A stretch of 64,000 nucleotides of DNA, from assembly GCF_004016445.2 (NCBI RefSeq), contig NZ_SADT02000001.1, forward strand, positions 849,630-913,629, given 5' to 3'. The notes beneath the pieces are model-generated. The model saw only the letters and a program-made list of their open reading frames with translations. It was not told the origin of the DNA and made no database searches. The position numbers and the translations under genes were made by a program. Positions 8,701 through 16,468 of the stretch are shown one piece after another. Positions within the stretch are counted from its first letter, which is position 1, and each line of letters begins with the position of its first letter. This DNA is from Mesorhizobium sp. M2E.F.Ca.ET.219.01.1.1 (GTDB taxonomy: Bacteria; Pseudomonadota; Alphaproteobacteria; Rhizobiales; Rhizobiaceae).

Positions 8701-10011
8701 TCAGCGCGCCACCGGGCGATGCCCGTCGGGCAGGCGGGTGGCGATCAGCTTGTCGATGCGGCGGCCGTCGAGGTCGACCACCTCGAAACGCCAGCCTTGC
8801 GCGTCGACGCACTCGCCGGTCGTCGGCAGATGGTGGAGATGCGACAGCACATAGCCGGCCACGGTCTCGTAGTCGCGGTTCTCCGGCAGGTCGATGCCCA
8901 GCACCTCGGCCATCTCGTCGGCCTGCATGTAGCCGGCGAGCAGCCATGAGCCGTCATCGCGCTTGACGGCATTTTCCTCTTCGCCGGCCTCGAGGTCGGA
9001 GCGGAACACGCCGGTGATCGCTTCCAGGATGTCGGCCGGCGTGACGATGCCTTCGAAATGGCCGTACTCGTCATGGACCAGCGCCATCGGCACGTCCGAT
9101 TCCCTGAGCTTCTGGAGCACGTCGAGCGCGTCGGCCTGATCATGCACGATGGGTGCGGCGCGCACGTGCTGGCGCGGATCCAGAACCCTGCCGGCAAGAA
9201 GGGCGGCCAGCACGTCTCGCGTCTGGATGACGCCGACCATGGCGTCGACATTGCCGTCGCCGACCGGCAATCGCGAGTGCTGCGTTTCCATCAAGAGCTT
9301 TCGGGTCACCGTCTCGTCGGCCTGCAGGTTGAGCCAGTCGACCTCAGTGCGCGGCGTCATCACGGCGCGCACGGCGCGGTCGCCGAGGCGCATGACGCCG
9401 GCGATCATGCGGCGCTCGTCGGATTCGATTGTGCCGTGATGCTCGGCCTCGGCGACCAGCATCTTGATCTCTTCGTCGGTGACCTTCTCTTCCGCCTCGC
9501 CGGCCTGGCCGAGCAGCCACAGAATGGCGCGGCCGGAGAGATCGAGCAAGAAGACGAGCGGCGCCGAGACGGTCGCAAGGATGGTCATCGCCGGCGCGGC
9601 GCGGACCGCGACGCGCTCGGGATCGCGCAGCGCGATCTGCTTCGGCACCAGCTCGCCGACGATCAGCGAGGCATAGGTGATCAAAGCGACGACGATGCCG
9701 ACGCCGACGGGGTCGGCGATGTTTTCGCGGATGCCGGTCGACGCCAGATATTGCGCCAGCCTTTCGCCGAGCGTCGCGCCCGAGAATGCGCCCGAGAGTA
9801 CGCCGACCAGCGTGATGCCGATCTGCACCGAGGACAGGAACTTGCCGGGATTCGAGCCCAGCGCCAGCGCGCGGCCGGCGCCCTTGACGTTGCGGTCGAT
9901 CATCGCCTTGAGGCGGGCGGGCCGCGACGAGACGATGGCAAGCTCCGACATCGACAAGAGGCCGTTCACCAAGATGAGGACGGCCACGACGGCGATTTCA
10001 ACATAAAGCAT
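8701..10011 (-). CDS. CorC/HlyC-type CNNM-domain, CBS-pair membrane protein
   Basis: A 436-residue protein. The N-terminal CNNM (DUF21) membrane domain (about residues 1-190) starts MLYVEIAVVAVLILVNGLLS and includes LVPKQIALRDPERVA. A tandem CBS pair follows (about 210-335, with VMTPRTEVDWL and MALVHDEYGHFEGIVTPADI), then a CorC_HlyC domain (about 350-425, DGSWLLAGYMQADEM). Members are linked to Mg2+ or Co2+ efflux or homeostasis; the old haemolysin annotation is not functional evidence. It is flanked by two 58-residue paralogues, one downstream on the same strand and one divergent at 10261. Family assignment is firm; the transported ion is inferred. Confidence 0.92.
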   Translation of the reverse strand: MLYVEIAVVAVLILVNGLLSMSELAIVSSRPARLKAMIDRNVKGAGRALALGSNPGKFLSSVQIGITLVGVLSGAFSGATLGERLAQYLASTGIRENIADPVGVGIVVALITYASLIVGELVPKQIALRDPERVAVRAAPAMTILATVSAPLVFLLDLSGRAILWLLGQAGEAEEKVTDEEIKMLVAEAEHHGTIESDERRMIAGVMRLGDRAVRAVMTPRTEVDWLNLQADETVTRKLLMETQHSRLPVGDGNVDAMVGVIQTRDVLAALLAGRVLDPRQHVRAAPIVHDQADALDVLQKLRESDVPMALVHDEYGHFEGIVTPADILEAITGVFRSDLEAGEEENAVKRDDGSWLLAGYMQADEMAEVLGIDLPENRDYETVAGYVLSHLHHLPTTGECVDAQGWRFEVVDLDGRRIDKLIATRLPDGHRPVAR

Positions 10012-10217
10012 GGGCGGTCAATAGCATTGCTGCAGCGCATTCGAAAATAGCCCGCCGGTATTTTTGGCAGATGACAGGCCGGAGCAAGGCAGGTGGCCTC
10101 GAGAGGCCATTCGGCGAACTTGGCATCGGCTTGGAGTTTGCAAACCGCACATCGGTACGAAAGGGCTCAATTCAGCGACAGCGCCTTATTAAAAATCAAA
10201 GGGATAGAGTGGAACCA

Positions 10218-10231
10218 ATATCAAATGATAT
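10218..10231. promoter_or_regulatory. possible operator palindrome ATATCA-AA-TGATAT
   Basis: Two perfect 6-bp half sites separated by two bases, in the 249-bp gap between the divergent CorC-like gene and the 58-residue gene at 10261. The rest of the gap shows no clear gene. AT-rich palindromes of this size can arise by chance, so this is only a candidate binding site. Confidence 0.3.
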
Positions 10232-10260
10232 AGTTAGGATAGCTTGTTGGGGGTTGCCCA

Positions 10261-10437
10261 TTGGCGCTCGAACCAAAACGTGGCCTTGTCCAGAGGCTTC
10301 TGGAAGAGACAGGCATTACCGAGACGCAGGCGCTGGAGTTGATCTCGCTGCTTGGATCGAATTGGTCGTCGCTGGTCAGGGAAGCGAAAGCCATAAGGGA
10401 CAGCCTGAAGCCGCCGACCGGGCCTCCGTCCGCGTGA
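10261..10437 (+). CDS. 58-residue protein of unknown function, paralogue of the gene at 8476
   Basis: The TTG at 10261 is the only plausible start after an in-frame TAG at 10240, and a GGGGG at 10249-10253 is well placed as ribosome binding site. The 58 residues run to TGA at 10435-10437. The centre reads RLLEETGITETQALELISLLG and then SSLVREAKAI, matching the 8476-8652 product in register, while the C-terminal tail is Pro-rich instead of Lys-rich. Equal length and shared core indicate duplicated genes. It is divergent from the CorC-like gene. I recognise no named family; a helical regulatory or adaptor protein is possible but unsupported. Confidence 0.72.
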   Translation: MALEPKRGLVQRLLEETGITETQALELISLLGSNWSSLVREAKAIRDSLKPPTGPPSA

Positions 10438-10470
10438 CGGTCTGTGCCTCCGTTTGGCTTGGCCGTGCCG

Positions 10471-11193
10471 TCACTCCCGTGTGCTCAACACGCCGATCAC
10501 GGCCATGCCGTCGGTGAAATAGGGGTCGCCGCCACCATTGCGTCCCGTCCTGGTGGCGCCGATCCCCGGTATCTCGCTGGTGGATGTGAGCAGGCCGGCG
10601 GCCTTCAGGTCGCCGATCAGGAAGTCGCGCTCGGCGTCGATGTCGGGGCCGATATGGTGGGTGACGGCGCCCGTGTCGTGGCTGAGGCCGACGCCGCGGT
10701 CGAAGCTCGCGGCGCCCAGCCAAAGCGGGCGGCCGTCATCGCCGGCCGCGTCCGTCAGCCAGAAGCGGACATGATGGCGCCGGTCGGCGCTGTCGCCGAC
10801 CGGTTTTTCGAAGGCAAGGTCCTGGGCGCGGCCTTCGAACAGCAGGCGGCTCATCGGCGCATCGGGGTAGGGGCGGGAAAACAGCACACTTTCACCGATG
10901 TCGATCGCGGTCCTGAGGGTGACGGCATCAGCCGTGTCCCAGCCCGCGACCGCGAAGGCGTGGAGCACTTCCTTCTCGGTGCCGACAAGGCCGACATTGA
11001 TCGGATCGCCGGGAATGCCCTGCGGCGTATGCGTCACCATCTCGAAGGGCTTTGTACGGAAGCCGCGCTCCCGCCATGTCCAGAATTCCGGCGCCGCGAT
11101 ATAGGCGAGCGCCAGATAGGAGACGCAAACCGTCGCCAGCCAGATCGCCGCGCGCCGCCTCAGGCTTCGCTTACTCACGACAAACCGCTCCAA
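10471..11193 (-). CDS. LssY C-terminal-domain protein, membrane-anchored
   Basis: A 240-residue protein. After a basic start (SKRSLRRR) comes one hydrophobic segment at about residues 13-33, either an uncleaved anchor or a signal peptide. The rest matches the LssY-C type domain (DPINVGLVGTEKEVLHAFAVAGW, then PMSRLLFEGRAQDLAFEKP, HHVRFW and GAVTHHIGPDIDAERDFL). In larger LssY proteins this domain is fused to a PAP2 phosphatase; here it stands alone. Its biochemical role is not established. It lies between the 58-residue gene (convergent) and an extensin-like gene on the same strand 90 bp away. An envelope location is inferred from the hydrophobic segment. Confidence 0.82.
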   Translation of the reverse strand: MERFVVSKRSLRRRAAIWLATVCVSYLALAYIAAPEFWTWRERGFRTKPFEMVTHTPQGIPGDPINVGLVGTEKEVLHAFAVAGWDTADAVTLRTAIDIGESVLFSRPYPDAPMSRLLFEGRAQDLAFEKPVGDSADRRHHVRFWLTDAAGDDGRPLWLGAASFDRGVGLSHDTGAVTHHIGPDIDAERDFLIGDLKAAGLLTSTSEIPGIGATRTGRNGGGDPYFTDGMAVIGVLSTRE

Positions 11194-11282
11194 AATCCAC
11201 GCGCGACTACTTTACGCTGTGTCGGCCGTTTTTGGGCAGAGGCCTGTGGAGGATGAAGCGGGGCGCCTTGCGACCCCCAAAA

Positions 11283-12113
11283 TCAGCGGCAGGCGCGGTA
11301 GCCGCTCTTGCGGTTCTTGATATCGAAATGGAAATGGTTGCGATGGTCGTAGTTGTAGCCCGGGCCGAGCACCGTGGTGAAATATTCGCAGCCGTCGGCG
11401 CGGACATTGTTGAGGAAGCCGCGCGTGCGGAAGGCGAACAGGCCGGGCTTGCGGACGTCGATGTCGTCGCCATTGTTGAGCTCGATGCTCATCACGTCGA
11501 GGGCGTTGCCCTTGCCGTGTTCGGACAACACGCCTTCGCCGGCGATATTGCGGCAGGAATAGCTCGAGCCCTGGTGGATCGCCTTGACGCCGGAGAAATA
11601 GCGCCAGCGGGCTGCCGGTTGCAGCTCGTTCTTGGTCCAGGCAGCGAAGGTCGCGGCCATGTTGCAGGTCAGCGTCGCTGCCGGCTTCATCGCGACGCTC
11701 CCGATCGCCGAGACCTTTACCGGGAAATCGATGCCGCACTGTCCCTCGTGGATCGGCTGGACGTCCTGATAGACGACGCCCATCCGCTTCAGCTCGTTGC
11801 GGCAGTCGATCTCGCTGGCCGGCATCTGCTCGAGCGGCGACATGGGCTCGTCCATGCGTGGATAGGCGGCCTGGGTCATGTAGGGATCGGACGGCACGAG
11901 ACGCTGCATGCCGGAATATTGCGGCGCATCGGGCTGCGGCACGGCCGCCGTCTGGCTGCCGACATCGACGGCCGGCTGCAGCGCAAAGACATCACCGGTC
12001 GTGCAGGCCGATATCGTCGCGATGGCGGCGCCTGCGACCAACCCGACGGCCGCGACGCGCGCACGCTTGTTCCATCGCGCCGCCGCCAGCATAGCGCCAA
12101 GTCTTCGAACCAT
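11283..12113 (-). CDS. extensin-like C-terminal-domain lipoprotein
   Basis: A 276-residue protein with a basic N-terminus, a hydrophobic core and a lipobox-like TISAC at about residues 33-37, so an exported lipoprotein is predicted. The C-terminal 170 residues are an extensin-like C domain. It shows CRNELKRMGVVYQD, the CGIDFPVKV segment, LSEHGKGNALDVM (His/Asp metal-site-like motif as in D,D-peptidase folds) and the terminal NHFHFDIKNRKSGYRACR. The H-x-x-x-N/G-x-A-x-D and H-F-H-x-D pairs are consistent with a zinc-peptidase fold, which suggests peptidoglycan hydrolysis; this is inference. A second, longer family member follows in the same orientation upstream at 12241. Confidence 0.88.
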   Translation of the reverse strand: MVRRLGAMLAAARWNKRARVAAVGLVAGAAIATISACTTGDVFALQPAVDVGSQTAAVPQPDAPQYSGMQRLVPSDPYMTQAAYPRMDEPMSPLEQMPASEIDCRNELKRMGVVYQDVQPIHEGQCGIDFPVKVSAIGSVAMKPAATLTCNMAATFAAWTKNELQPAARWRYFSGVKAIHQGSSYSCRNIAGEGVLSEHGKGNALDVMSIELNNGDDIDVRKPGLFAFRTRGFLNNVRADGCEYFTTVLGPGYNYDHRNHFHFDIKNRKSGYRACR

Positions 12114-12240
12114 CGAAAGGCGTCCTTGTCCCCGAATGGCACAAGTTTATTGGGCAAGAGTAAAGGAAAGATCAGCGCCGGCATTCATGCATGAGGCGGA
12201 ATTGCGGCGTTGTTGTTTGGTCAGAAGACTTCCGACTTGC

Positions 12241-13287
12241 CTATTGGCAGAACGTGCCGCCGTGGCGGCGGGGTTCGAGGTCCAGGTGGAAATGCAGCGC
12301 ATGGTCGGGGTCGGCGCCCGGTCCAAGCACCGTCTTGAACGGGCCGCAGGCAGCCTTGCGCACCGCGTCGAGGAATTTCGCATCCTTCTCCGGGGGCACT
12401 GGACCGACCTCGATCTCGCTTCCGTCCGACAAGGTGAAGCTGGCGATGTCGAGCGCGTTGCCGAAGGCGTGTTCCGAAAGTTTGCGGGTGCCGTTGCGCG
12501 GGCGACAGACGAAGGCCGAGGCCTGGTTGACCGCCTTCAAATCGGCGCCGAGTTCGGCCTTTGCCGTGGGCTGGACGACATCGGCCATGAAGCGCGCCGC
12601 TGCCTCGGCCATCGGGCAGTTGAGCTCAGTGCCGGGGCTTACGCTGATGGATTTGCCGAGCGTCTTCAGAATTATCGGATAGGGGATAGAGCAGCCGATC
12701 TCGGGATCGTGCTCGGCCTTGTGCTCCTCGAATGCGACGCCCAGCGCCTTCAGCCGCTCGCGGCACGCGGTTTCCTCCGCCGGCATCTTGTCGGCCGGCA
12801 TATCGGCCGAGCGGGGATCGGGAAGCATCTTTTCCTCGCCGGCATCGGCCGGCTTTTCCGGCGGTTGCGGCGCGGTTTCCGGCGACTCCGGCTCCAGTTC
12901 GGCGGGCTTCTCCGGTGGCGTCGGCACGACATCCGGCGTCTCAGGCTCGGATTGCGTCCGCGGCGCGGACTGAGCGCCCTTGGAGCGCGGCGGGCGGGCG
13001 TCCCATTTAGGATGCGACTTCTCCTGGTTGAGGAAATCGTCATTGCTGTCGAGGCGGCTTTTGCCTTGCCCCGACTTCTCAGTACCGTTCTCCATGTCCT
13101 GGGGACGCGACCCTGGAACCGGTGTCGCCGGGGGCGTTTCCGGTGCCGGAGCGGCGCTCTGGCTCGGTGGCGGCAGATGTCCTTTGTGCCGATGATGGTG
13201 TTTGGCCAGGGCCGGCGTAACCAGCAGGATCGCGGCCGCCACAGGCAGCGCCAGTCTGCAAAGTCGTGAGAGGCTCAGCGTCGCCAT
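12241..13287 (-). CDS. exported extensin-like protein with Pro/Glu-rich linker
   Basis: The start at 13287 (MATLSLSRLCRL) gives a textbook signal peptide cleaving after TPALA. A GTG at 13326 is an alternative and would add 13 residues. The mature protein begins with His/Lys (HHHRHKGHLPPP), then about 130 residues rich in Pro, Glu and Lys, and a C-terminal extensin-like domain (CRERLKALGVAFEEHKAEHD, LSEHAFGNALDIASF, then HALHFHLDLEPRR). The domain layout mirrors the 11283-12113 protein, and both keep the His/Asp pairs of a zinc-peptidase-like site. The disordered linker may span periplasm or contact peptidoglycan. The paralogues lie 127 bp apart on the same strand and may be co-transcribed. 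Envelope role inferred. Confidence 0.87.
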   Translation of the reverse strand: MATLSLSRLCRLALPVAAAILLVTPALAKHHHRHKGHLPPPSQSAAPAPETPPATPVPGSRPQDMENGTEKSGQGKSRLDSNDDFLNQEKSHPKWDARPPRSKGAQSAPRTQSEPETPDVVPTPPEKPAELEPESPETAPQPPEKPADAGEEKMLPDPRSADMPADKMPAEETACRERLKALGVAFEEHKAEHDPEIGCSIPYPIILKTLGKSISVSPGTELNCPMAEAAARFMADVVQPTAKAELGADLKAVNQASAFVCRPRNGTRKLSEHAFGNALDIASFTLSDGSEIEVGPVPPEKDAKFLDAVRKAACGPFKTVLGPGADPDHALHFHLDLEPRRHGGTFCQ

Positions 13288-13362
13288 CGCCCCGAAACGG
13301 CGATCGTGTCGCGAAGTTGCCTGCACCGCGTGCCTTGCCGATCACAATCGGTTACCGGCGCG

Positions 13363-13788
13363 TTACGCGCCTATGGCTTCAAGGCCTTCCTCCAGCCAGT
13401 CGGCCAACATCGGCAGGCCGAGCAGATATTTGGCCGTCCGCTTCCTGGGACGCTCCCTGGCGGCTGCCACCGCGTCCGCCCATTCGGATGCGTCATAGTC
13501 GCCGCGCCCGACCCAGGCGAGCGCGATCAGTTCGGCCGCTTCGTCGATGTTGAGATCGTTGATCAGCTCGCGGAATTCTTCCTCGGTGAGGTCTTCCGAG
13601 GCTTCCTCGACAAGGCCGTCATGGTGGTGGCTGGCATGCGCGTCGCCGTCGAACTCGACCTCGTGCTCGGCGCCGTCGTCATAATCCTCGTTGACGGCAG
13701 CGCTCAGCGCCTTGGCCTTGAGGATGAACAGGCGCACCGTGTCCGGGTCGATGGAAAGCTCCCATTCTTTCTCGAGGCGCTGCTGCAC
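13363..13788 (-). CDS. DUF3775 family protein
   Basis: A 141-residue acidic protein. The start region is ELSIDPDTVRLFILKAKAL, the middle is rich in Asp/Glu/His (EFDGDAHASHHHDG), and the C-terminal half reads INDLNIDEAAELIALAWVGRG then AKYLLGLPMLADWLEEG. The tract from FREL to LADWLEEGL is the conserved core of DUF3775 proteins, common in alphaproteobacteria and without assigned function. Length is normal for the family. It lies upstream of the two extensin genes on the same strand, 75 bp from the long start of the nearer one, so co-transcription is possible. A cytoplasmic location is expected. Confidence 0.85.
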   Translation of the reverse strand: MQQRLEKEWELSIDPDTVRLFILKAKALSAAVNEDYDDGAEHEVEFDGDAHASHHHDGLVEEASEDLTEEEFRELINDLNIDEAAELIALAWVGRGDYDASEWADAVAAARERPRKRTAKYLLGLPMLADWLEEGLEAIGA

Positions 13789-13966
13789 GGTCCTTCTCCA
13801 CGTGATGCGCTTGGCCCCGATGATAGCGGATTTGCAGCGCGCGTCACGTCCGGAGGTAAATGCTTCTTTCCGGCCGCTGAAAATAGTTAGGCATCCGCCC
13901 GCATTTCGGGATGAAACCGCAATGAGGTGGCGTTAATCTGCCATTGTCACCCTCAAGGAGGCTTCG

Positions 13967-14503
13967 ATGCGCAGACGTTTGCTTGTTCAAGTCATGGCCA
14001 TTGCGGCGCTGCCGCTGTTCGTTGCCCCGGCTTTTGCGGCCGGAGAAAGTGGCGGCGGAAGCGGTCAAACCACCACCCAGTGCAAGAAGGGCGAGGTCTG
14101 GGACAAGAAGAAGAACAAATGCGTAAAGCCGCAGTATGGCATGCTGGATGACGACAGCATCTACGAGGCCGGCCATGATCTGGCGATGGCCGGGCGTTAT
14201 GACGAGGCGATCTCGGTGCTGACGCTCGCCGCCAACAAGCAGGATCCACGCATCCTCAACTATCTCGGCTATTCGCATCGCCATTCCGGCCGCGTCACGG
14301 TCGGCCTCGGCTATTACGAGGAAGCGCTGCGCATCGATCCGAACTACACGCTGGTGCGCGAATATCTCGGCGAAGCGCATCTGCAGATCGGCGATCTCGC
14401 CGGTGCTCAGGAACAGCTCAACGAAATCGAAAAGCGGACCGGCACGGGCTCGCGCGAATACGGCATGCTGTCCGAACAGATCGATCATTTCCTGCGGAGC
14501 TGA
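13967..14503 (+). CDS. exported TPR-repeat protein
   Basis: A 178-residue protein with a signal peptide (MRRRLLVQVMAIAALPLF...APAFA, cleavage at about residue 25). A short Gly/Ser linker and a Cys pair motif (QCKKGEVWDKKKNKC) follow, then at least two tetratricopeptide repeats (about 65-160: AGHDLAMAGRYDEAISVL, YLGYSHRHSGRVTVGLGYY, EYLGEAHLQIGDLAGAQEQL). TPRs mediate protein-protein contacts, so a periplasmic scaffold role is likely. A GGAGG ribosome binding site lies about eight bases before the ATG. It is a single-gene transcript closed by the strong terminator 20 bp downstream. Partner unknown. Confidence 0.9.
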   Translation: MRRRLLVQVMAIAALPLFVAPAFAAGESGGGSGQTTTQCKKGEVWDKKKNKCVKPQYGMLDDDSIYEAGHDLAMAGRYDEAISVLTLAANKQDPRILNYLGYSHRHSGRVTVGLGYYEEALRIDPNYTLVREYLGEAHLQIGDLAGAQEQLNEIEKRTGTGSREYGMLSEQIDHFLRS

Positions 14504-14522
14504 TACGGTTCCGACACTGTTC

Positions 14523-14554
14523 AACCGGCTGCGAGCCGTCGCAGCCGGTTTTTT
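14523..14554 (+). terminator. rho-independent terminator of the TPR gene
   Basis: Ten-base-pair stem AACCGGCTGC / GCAGCCGGTT with an eight-base loop, running directly into six T residues. It starts 20 bp after the TPR stop codon. Confidence 0.93.
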
Positions 14555-14663
14555 GTTGTCCGCAGCCGGCAAGGGGCTCGCGAAAGCGGTGATCAATTTG
14601 CCGAACTTCATTTTTGGGCGTGAAAACCGCGCAAAGATCGCTATATTCGGGGAAATTGTGGTG

Positions 14664-14707
14664 AAACGGCTCCGTTAGCCCGAGGCTGCCGGACCGTTTT
14701 CTTTTTG
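14664..14707 (+). promoter_or_regulatory. terminator-like hairpin in the greA leader
   Basis: An AAACGG-c-TCCG arm (14664-14674) can pair with CGG-AcCGTTT (14690-14699), followed by TTTTCTTTTT. A CTATAT -10-like hexamer lies at 14641-14646, so a transcript starting near 14653 would meet this hairpin about 60 bases before the greA ATG. The layout suggests attenuation of greA; the upstream -35 is not convincing. Confidence 0.5.
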
Positions 14708-14764
14708 TACCCATTGACAAGGCCGCTCCCGAAATCGGGGGTGGCGGCAGGAAAGGTCAGGCAT

Positions 14765-15238
14765 ATGATCAAGGTCCCGATGACAGGCGAGGGGTTCGCG
14801 TCATTGAAGGAAGAACTGCGTTGGCGCCAGCAAGAGGAGCGGCCTCGTATCATCGAGGCGATCTCCGAAGCGCGCTCGCATGGCGACCTGTCTGAAAATG
14901 CCGAATATCACGCGGCCAAGGAGTCGCAGAGCCACAATGAAGGCCGCATCAACGAGCTCGAGGATCTGATCGCGCGCGCCGAGGTTATCGACGTCTCCAA
15001 GCTTTCCGGCGACAAGGTCAAGTTCGGCGCGACCGTCGTGCTGGTCGACGAGGACACCGAGGAAAAGAAGACCTACCAGATCGTCGGCGACCAGGAAGCG
15101 GACGTGAAGTCCGGCCGCATCTCGATCTCCTCGCCGATCGCGCGAGCGCTGATCGGCAAGGAAGTCGGCGACGCCATCGAGGTCAACGCTCCGGGCGGCG
15201 CCCGCGGGTATGAGATCGTCCAGGTGCAGTTTATTTAA
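14765..15238 (+). CDS. greA: transcript cleavage factor GreA
   Basis: A 157-residue protein, the standard GreA length. The start at 14765 is fixed by AGGAAAGG ten bases upstream and by alignment of [17 protein letters not shown] to the family N-terminus. The coiled-coil domain carries the tip motif [13 protein letters not shown] with the acidic pair (D, E) that enters the RNA polymerase secondary channel and stimulates transcript cleavage. The C-terminal FKBP-like domain contains [29 protein letters not shown]. GreA rescues backtracked polymerase and aids promoter escape. The preceding leader contains a terminator-like hairpin, which may limit expression. Convergent with waaC across a repeat-filled gap. 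Assignment is secure. Confidence 0.98.
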   Translation: MIKVPMTGEGFASLKEELRWRQQEERPRIIEAISEARSHGDLSENAEYHAAKESQSHNEGRINELEDLIARAEVIDVSKLSGDKVKFGATVVLVDEDTEEKKTYQIVGDQEADVKSGRISISSPIARALIGKEVGDAIEVNAPGGARGYEIVQVQFI

Positions 15239-15282
15239 AGATATTGAAAGCCGGGCCTTCAGCCTTGACTTCAATTTCTAAA

Positions 15283-15341
15283 CGCCGGCGCTGCCCCTCA
15301 TCTGGCTGCCGCCATCTTCTCCCCGTAAACGGGGAGAAGGC
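15283..15341 (+). repeat. rhizobial intergenic palindromic repeat, family A, copy 1
   Basis: GC-rich element: CGCTGCCCCTCAT followed by TTCTCCCCGTAAACGGGGAG, a hairpin with an 8-bp stem. It is closely similar to the copies at 15409-15467 (opposite orientation) and 35024-35082. The two copies here face each other between the convergent greA and waaC genes. Confidence 0.85.
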
Positions 15342-15408
15342 ACCTGTCGGTGATGATTTCGCTAATTTTCGACGTTTGCAGATAGGCGCCGGCATCGCGA
15401 CCAGCCGC

Positions 15409-15467
15409 TTTCTCCCCGTTCACGGGGAGAAATGCCCGGCAGGGCAATGAGGGGCGGCGCCGACGCC
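15409..15467 (-). repeat. rhizobial intergenic palindromic repeat, family A, copy 2
   Basis: Inverted relative to copy 1: TTTCTCCCCGTTCACGGGGA hairpin followed by GCCCGGCAGGGCAATGAGGG. Read on the minus strand it matches the copy at 35024 nearly base for base, including GCCCTGCCGGGCA. It lies 20 bp from the waaC stop and may also act in 3'-end processing. Confidence 0.85.
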
Positions 15468-15487
15468 CGCTTGTTGAGCAACCAGCG

Positions 15488-16468
15488 TCAACCGGCCGCC
15501 TGATCGAGTGCCTGCCGCTGCATCAGCCGTTCAGCCTCTGCCACGACCTCCGCCGGCGTGACCTTGCCGCCGGCTGGCGCAAGCAGGGTCGATGCAAACT
15601 TGCCGCGCGGGCCGGTGAGACCGGGTTCCGTCGCCAGGAAGATGGCGACCGTCGGCAGGCCGAAGGCGCTGGCGAGATGCGTCAGGCCGGTGTCGGCGCC
15701 GATGACCAGCGCCGAGTGGCCGAGGATCGCGGCGACATCCGCGAGCGGCGATTTCGCAACCAGCACCGTCCCTGGCACGGCTCCGGCAATGGCTTCTGCG
15801 ACAGATTTTTCAGCCTCATTCGACCAGGTGACCACCGGCGTGAAGTGTCGGTCGGCCAGCCCGCGCGCGGTTTCGATCCAATCCTCGGCCGGCCATTTCT
15901 TGTCCTCGCGACTGGTGCCGTGCAGCAGGAAGGCGGTTTTGCCTTCAACGCCGGGCAGCGCGCCCACCGGCGGCACGATGCCTGACTCGAGCGTCGACAG
16001 GTCGGGCTGATAGCCAAGCGCCAGTCCGAACAGCCGTCTGGTGCGTTCGATGGCGTGCAGGTCGCGCGGCACGGCGTATTTCCGCCGATAAAACAGCGTC
16101 GCCGAAGGCTCGCGGGCGCTGGCGCGATCGAAGCCGGCAATCGGCGCGCCGGCCTGCATGGCGACCAGGGCCGACTTCAACAAGCCCTGGGCGTCGATGA
16201 CGAGATCGTAGTGAGAGGCGCGCAACGCTCTGCGCAAGCCTGCCATCTCGCGCCATGTTCCGCCGTCGAAAAGCGTCTTGCGCCAGCGCCGGACCGCCAC
16301 CTTGTGGATCATTCCAATCGCCGGATGCAGTGCCACGATCCCGGCAAACGGCTCCTCCACGCACCAGTCGAAGCTGATATCGGGGCGATTGCGGATCGCG
16401 TCCTCGACGGCCGGAAACGTGTGGATGACATCGCCCATCGACGATGTCTTGACGATCAGCACTTTCAT
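15488..16468 (-). CDS. waaC: ADP-heptose:LPS heptosyltransferase I
   Basis: A 326-residue GT9-family (GT-B fold) enzyme that adds the first L-glycero-D-manno-heptose to Kdo2-lipid A on the cytoplasmic face of the inner membrane. The N-terminus [20 protein letters not shown] is the WaaC signature. The C-terminal ADP-heptose-binding half contains FLLHGTSREDKKWPAEDWIE and IGADTGLTHLASAFGLPTVAIF. Length is typical (about 320-335). It overlaps the waaF gene by 4 bp and is last in the hldD-waaF-waaC set. Assignment to I and not II rests on the SSMGDVIHT start and on the complementary WaaF signature next door. Confidence 0.95.
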   Translation of the reverse strand: MKVLIVKTSSMGDVIHTFPAVEDAIRNRPDISFDWCVEEPFAGIVALHPAIGMIHKVAVRRWRKTLFDGGTWREMAGLRRALRASHYDLVIDAQGLLKSALVAMQAGAPIAGFDRASAREPSATLFYRRKYAVPRDLHAIERTRRLFGLALGYQPDLSTLESGIVPPVGALPGVEGKTAFLLHGTSREDKKWPAEDWIETARGLADRHFTPVVTWSNEAEKSVAEAIAGAVPGTVLVAKSPLADVAAILGHSALVIGADTGLTHLASAFGLPTVAIFLATEPGLTGPRGKFASTLLAPAGGKVTPAEVVAEAERLMQRQALDQAAG

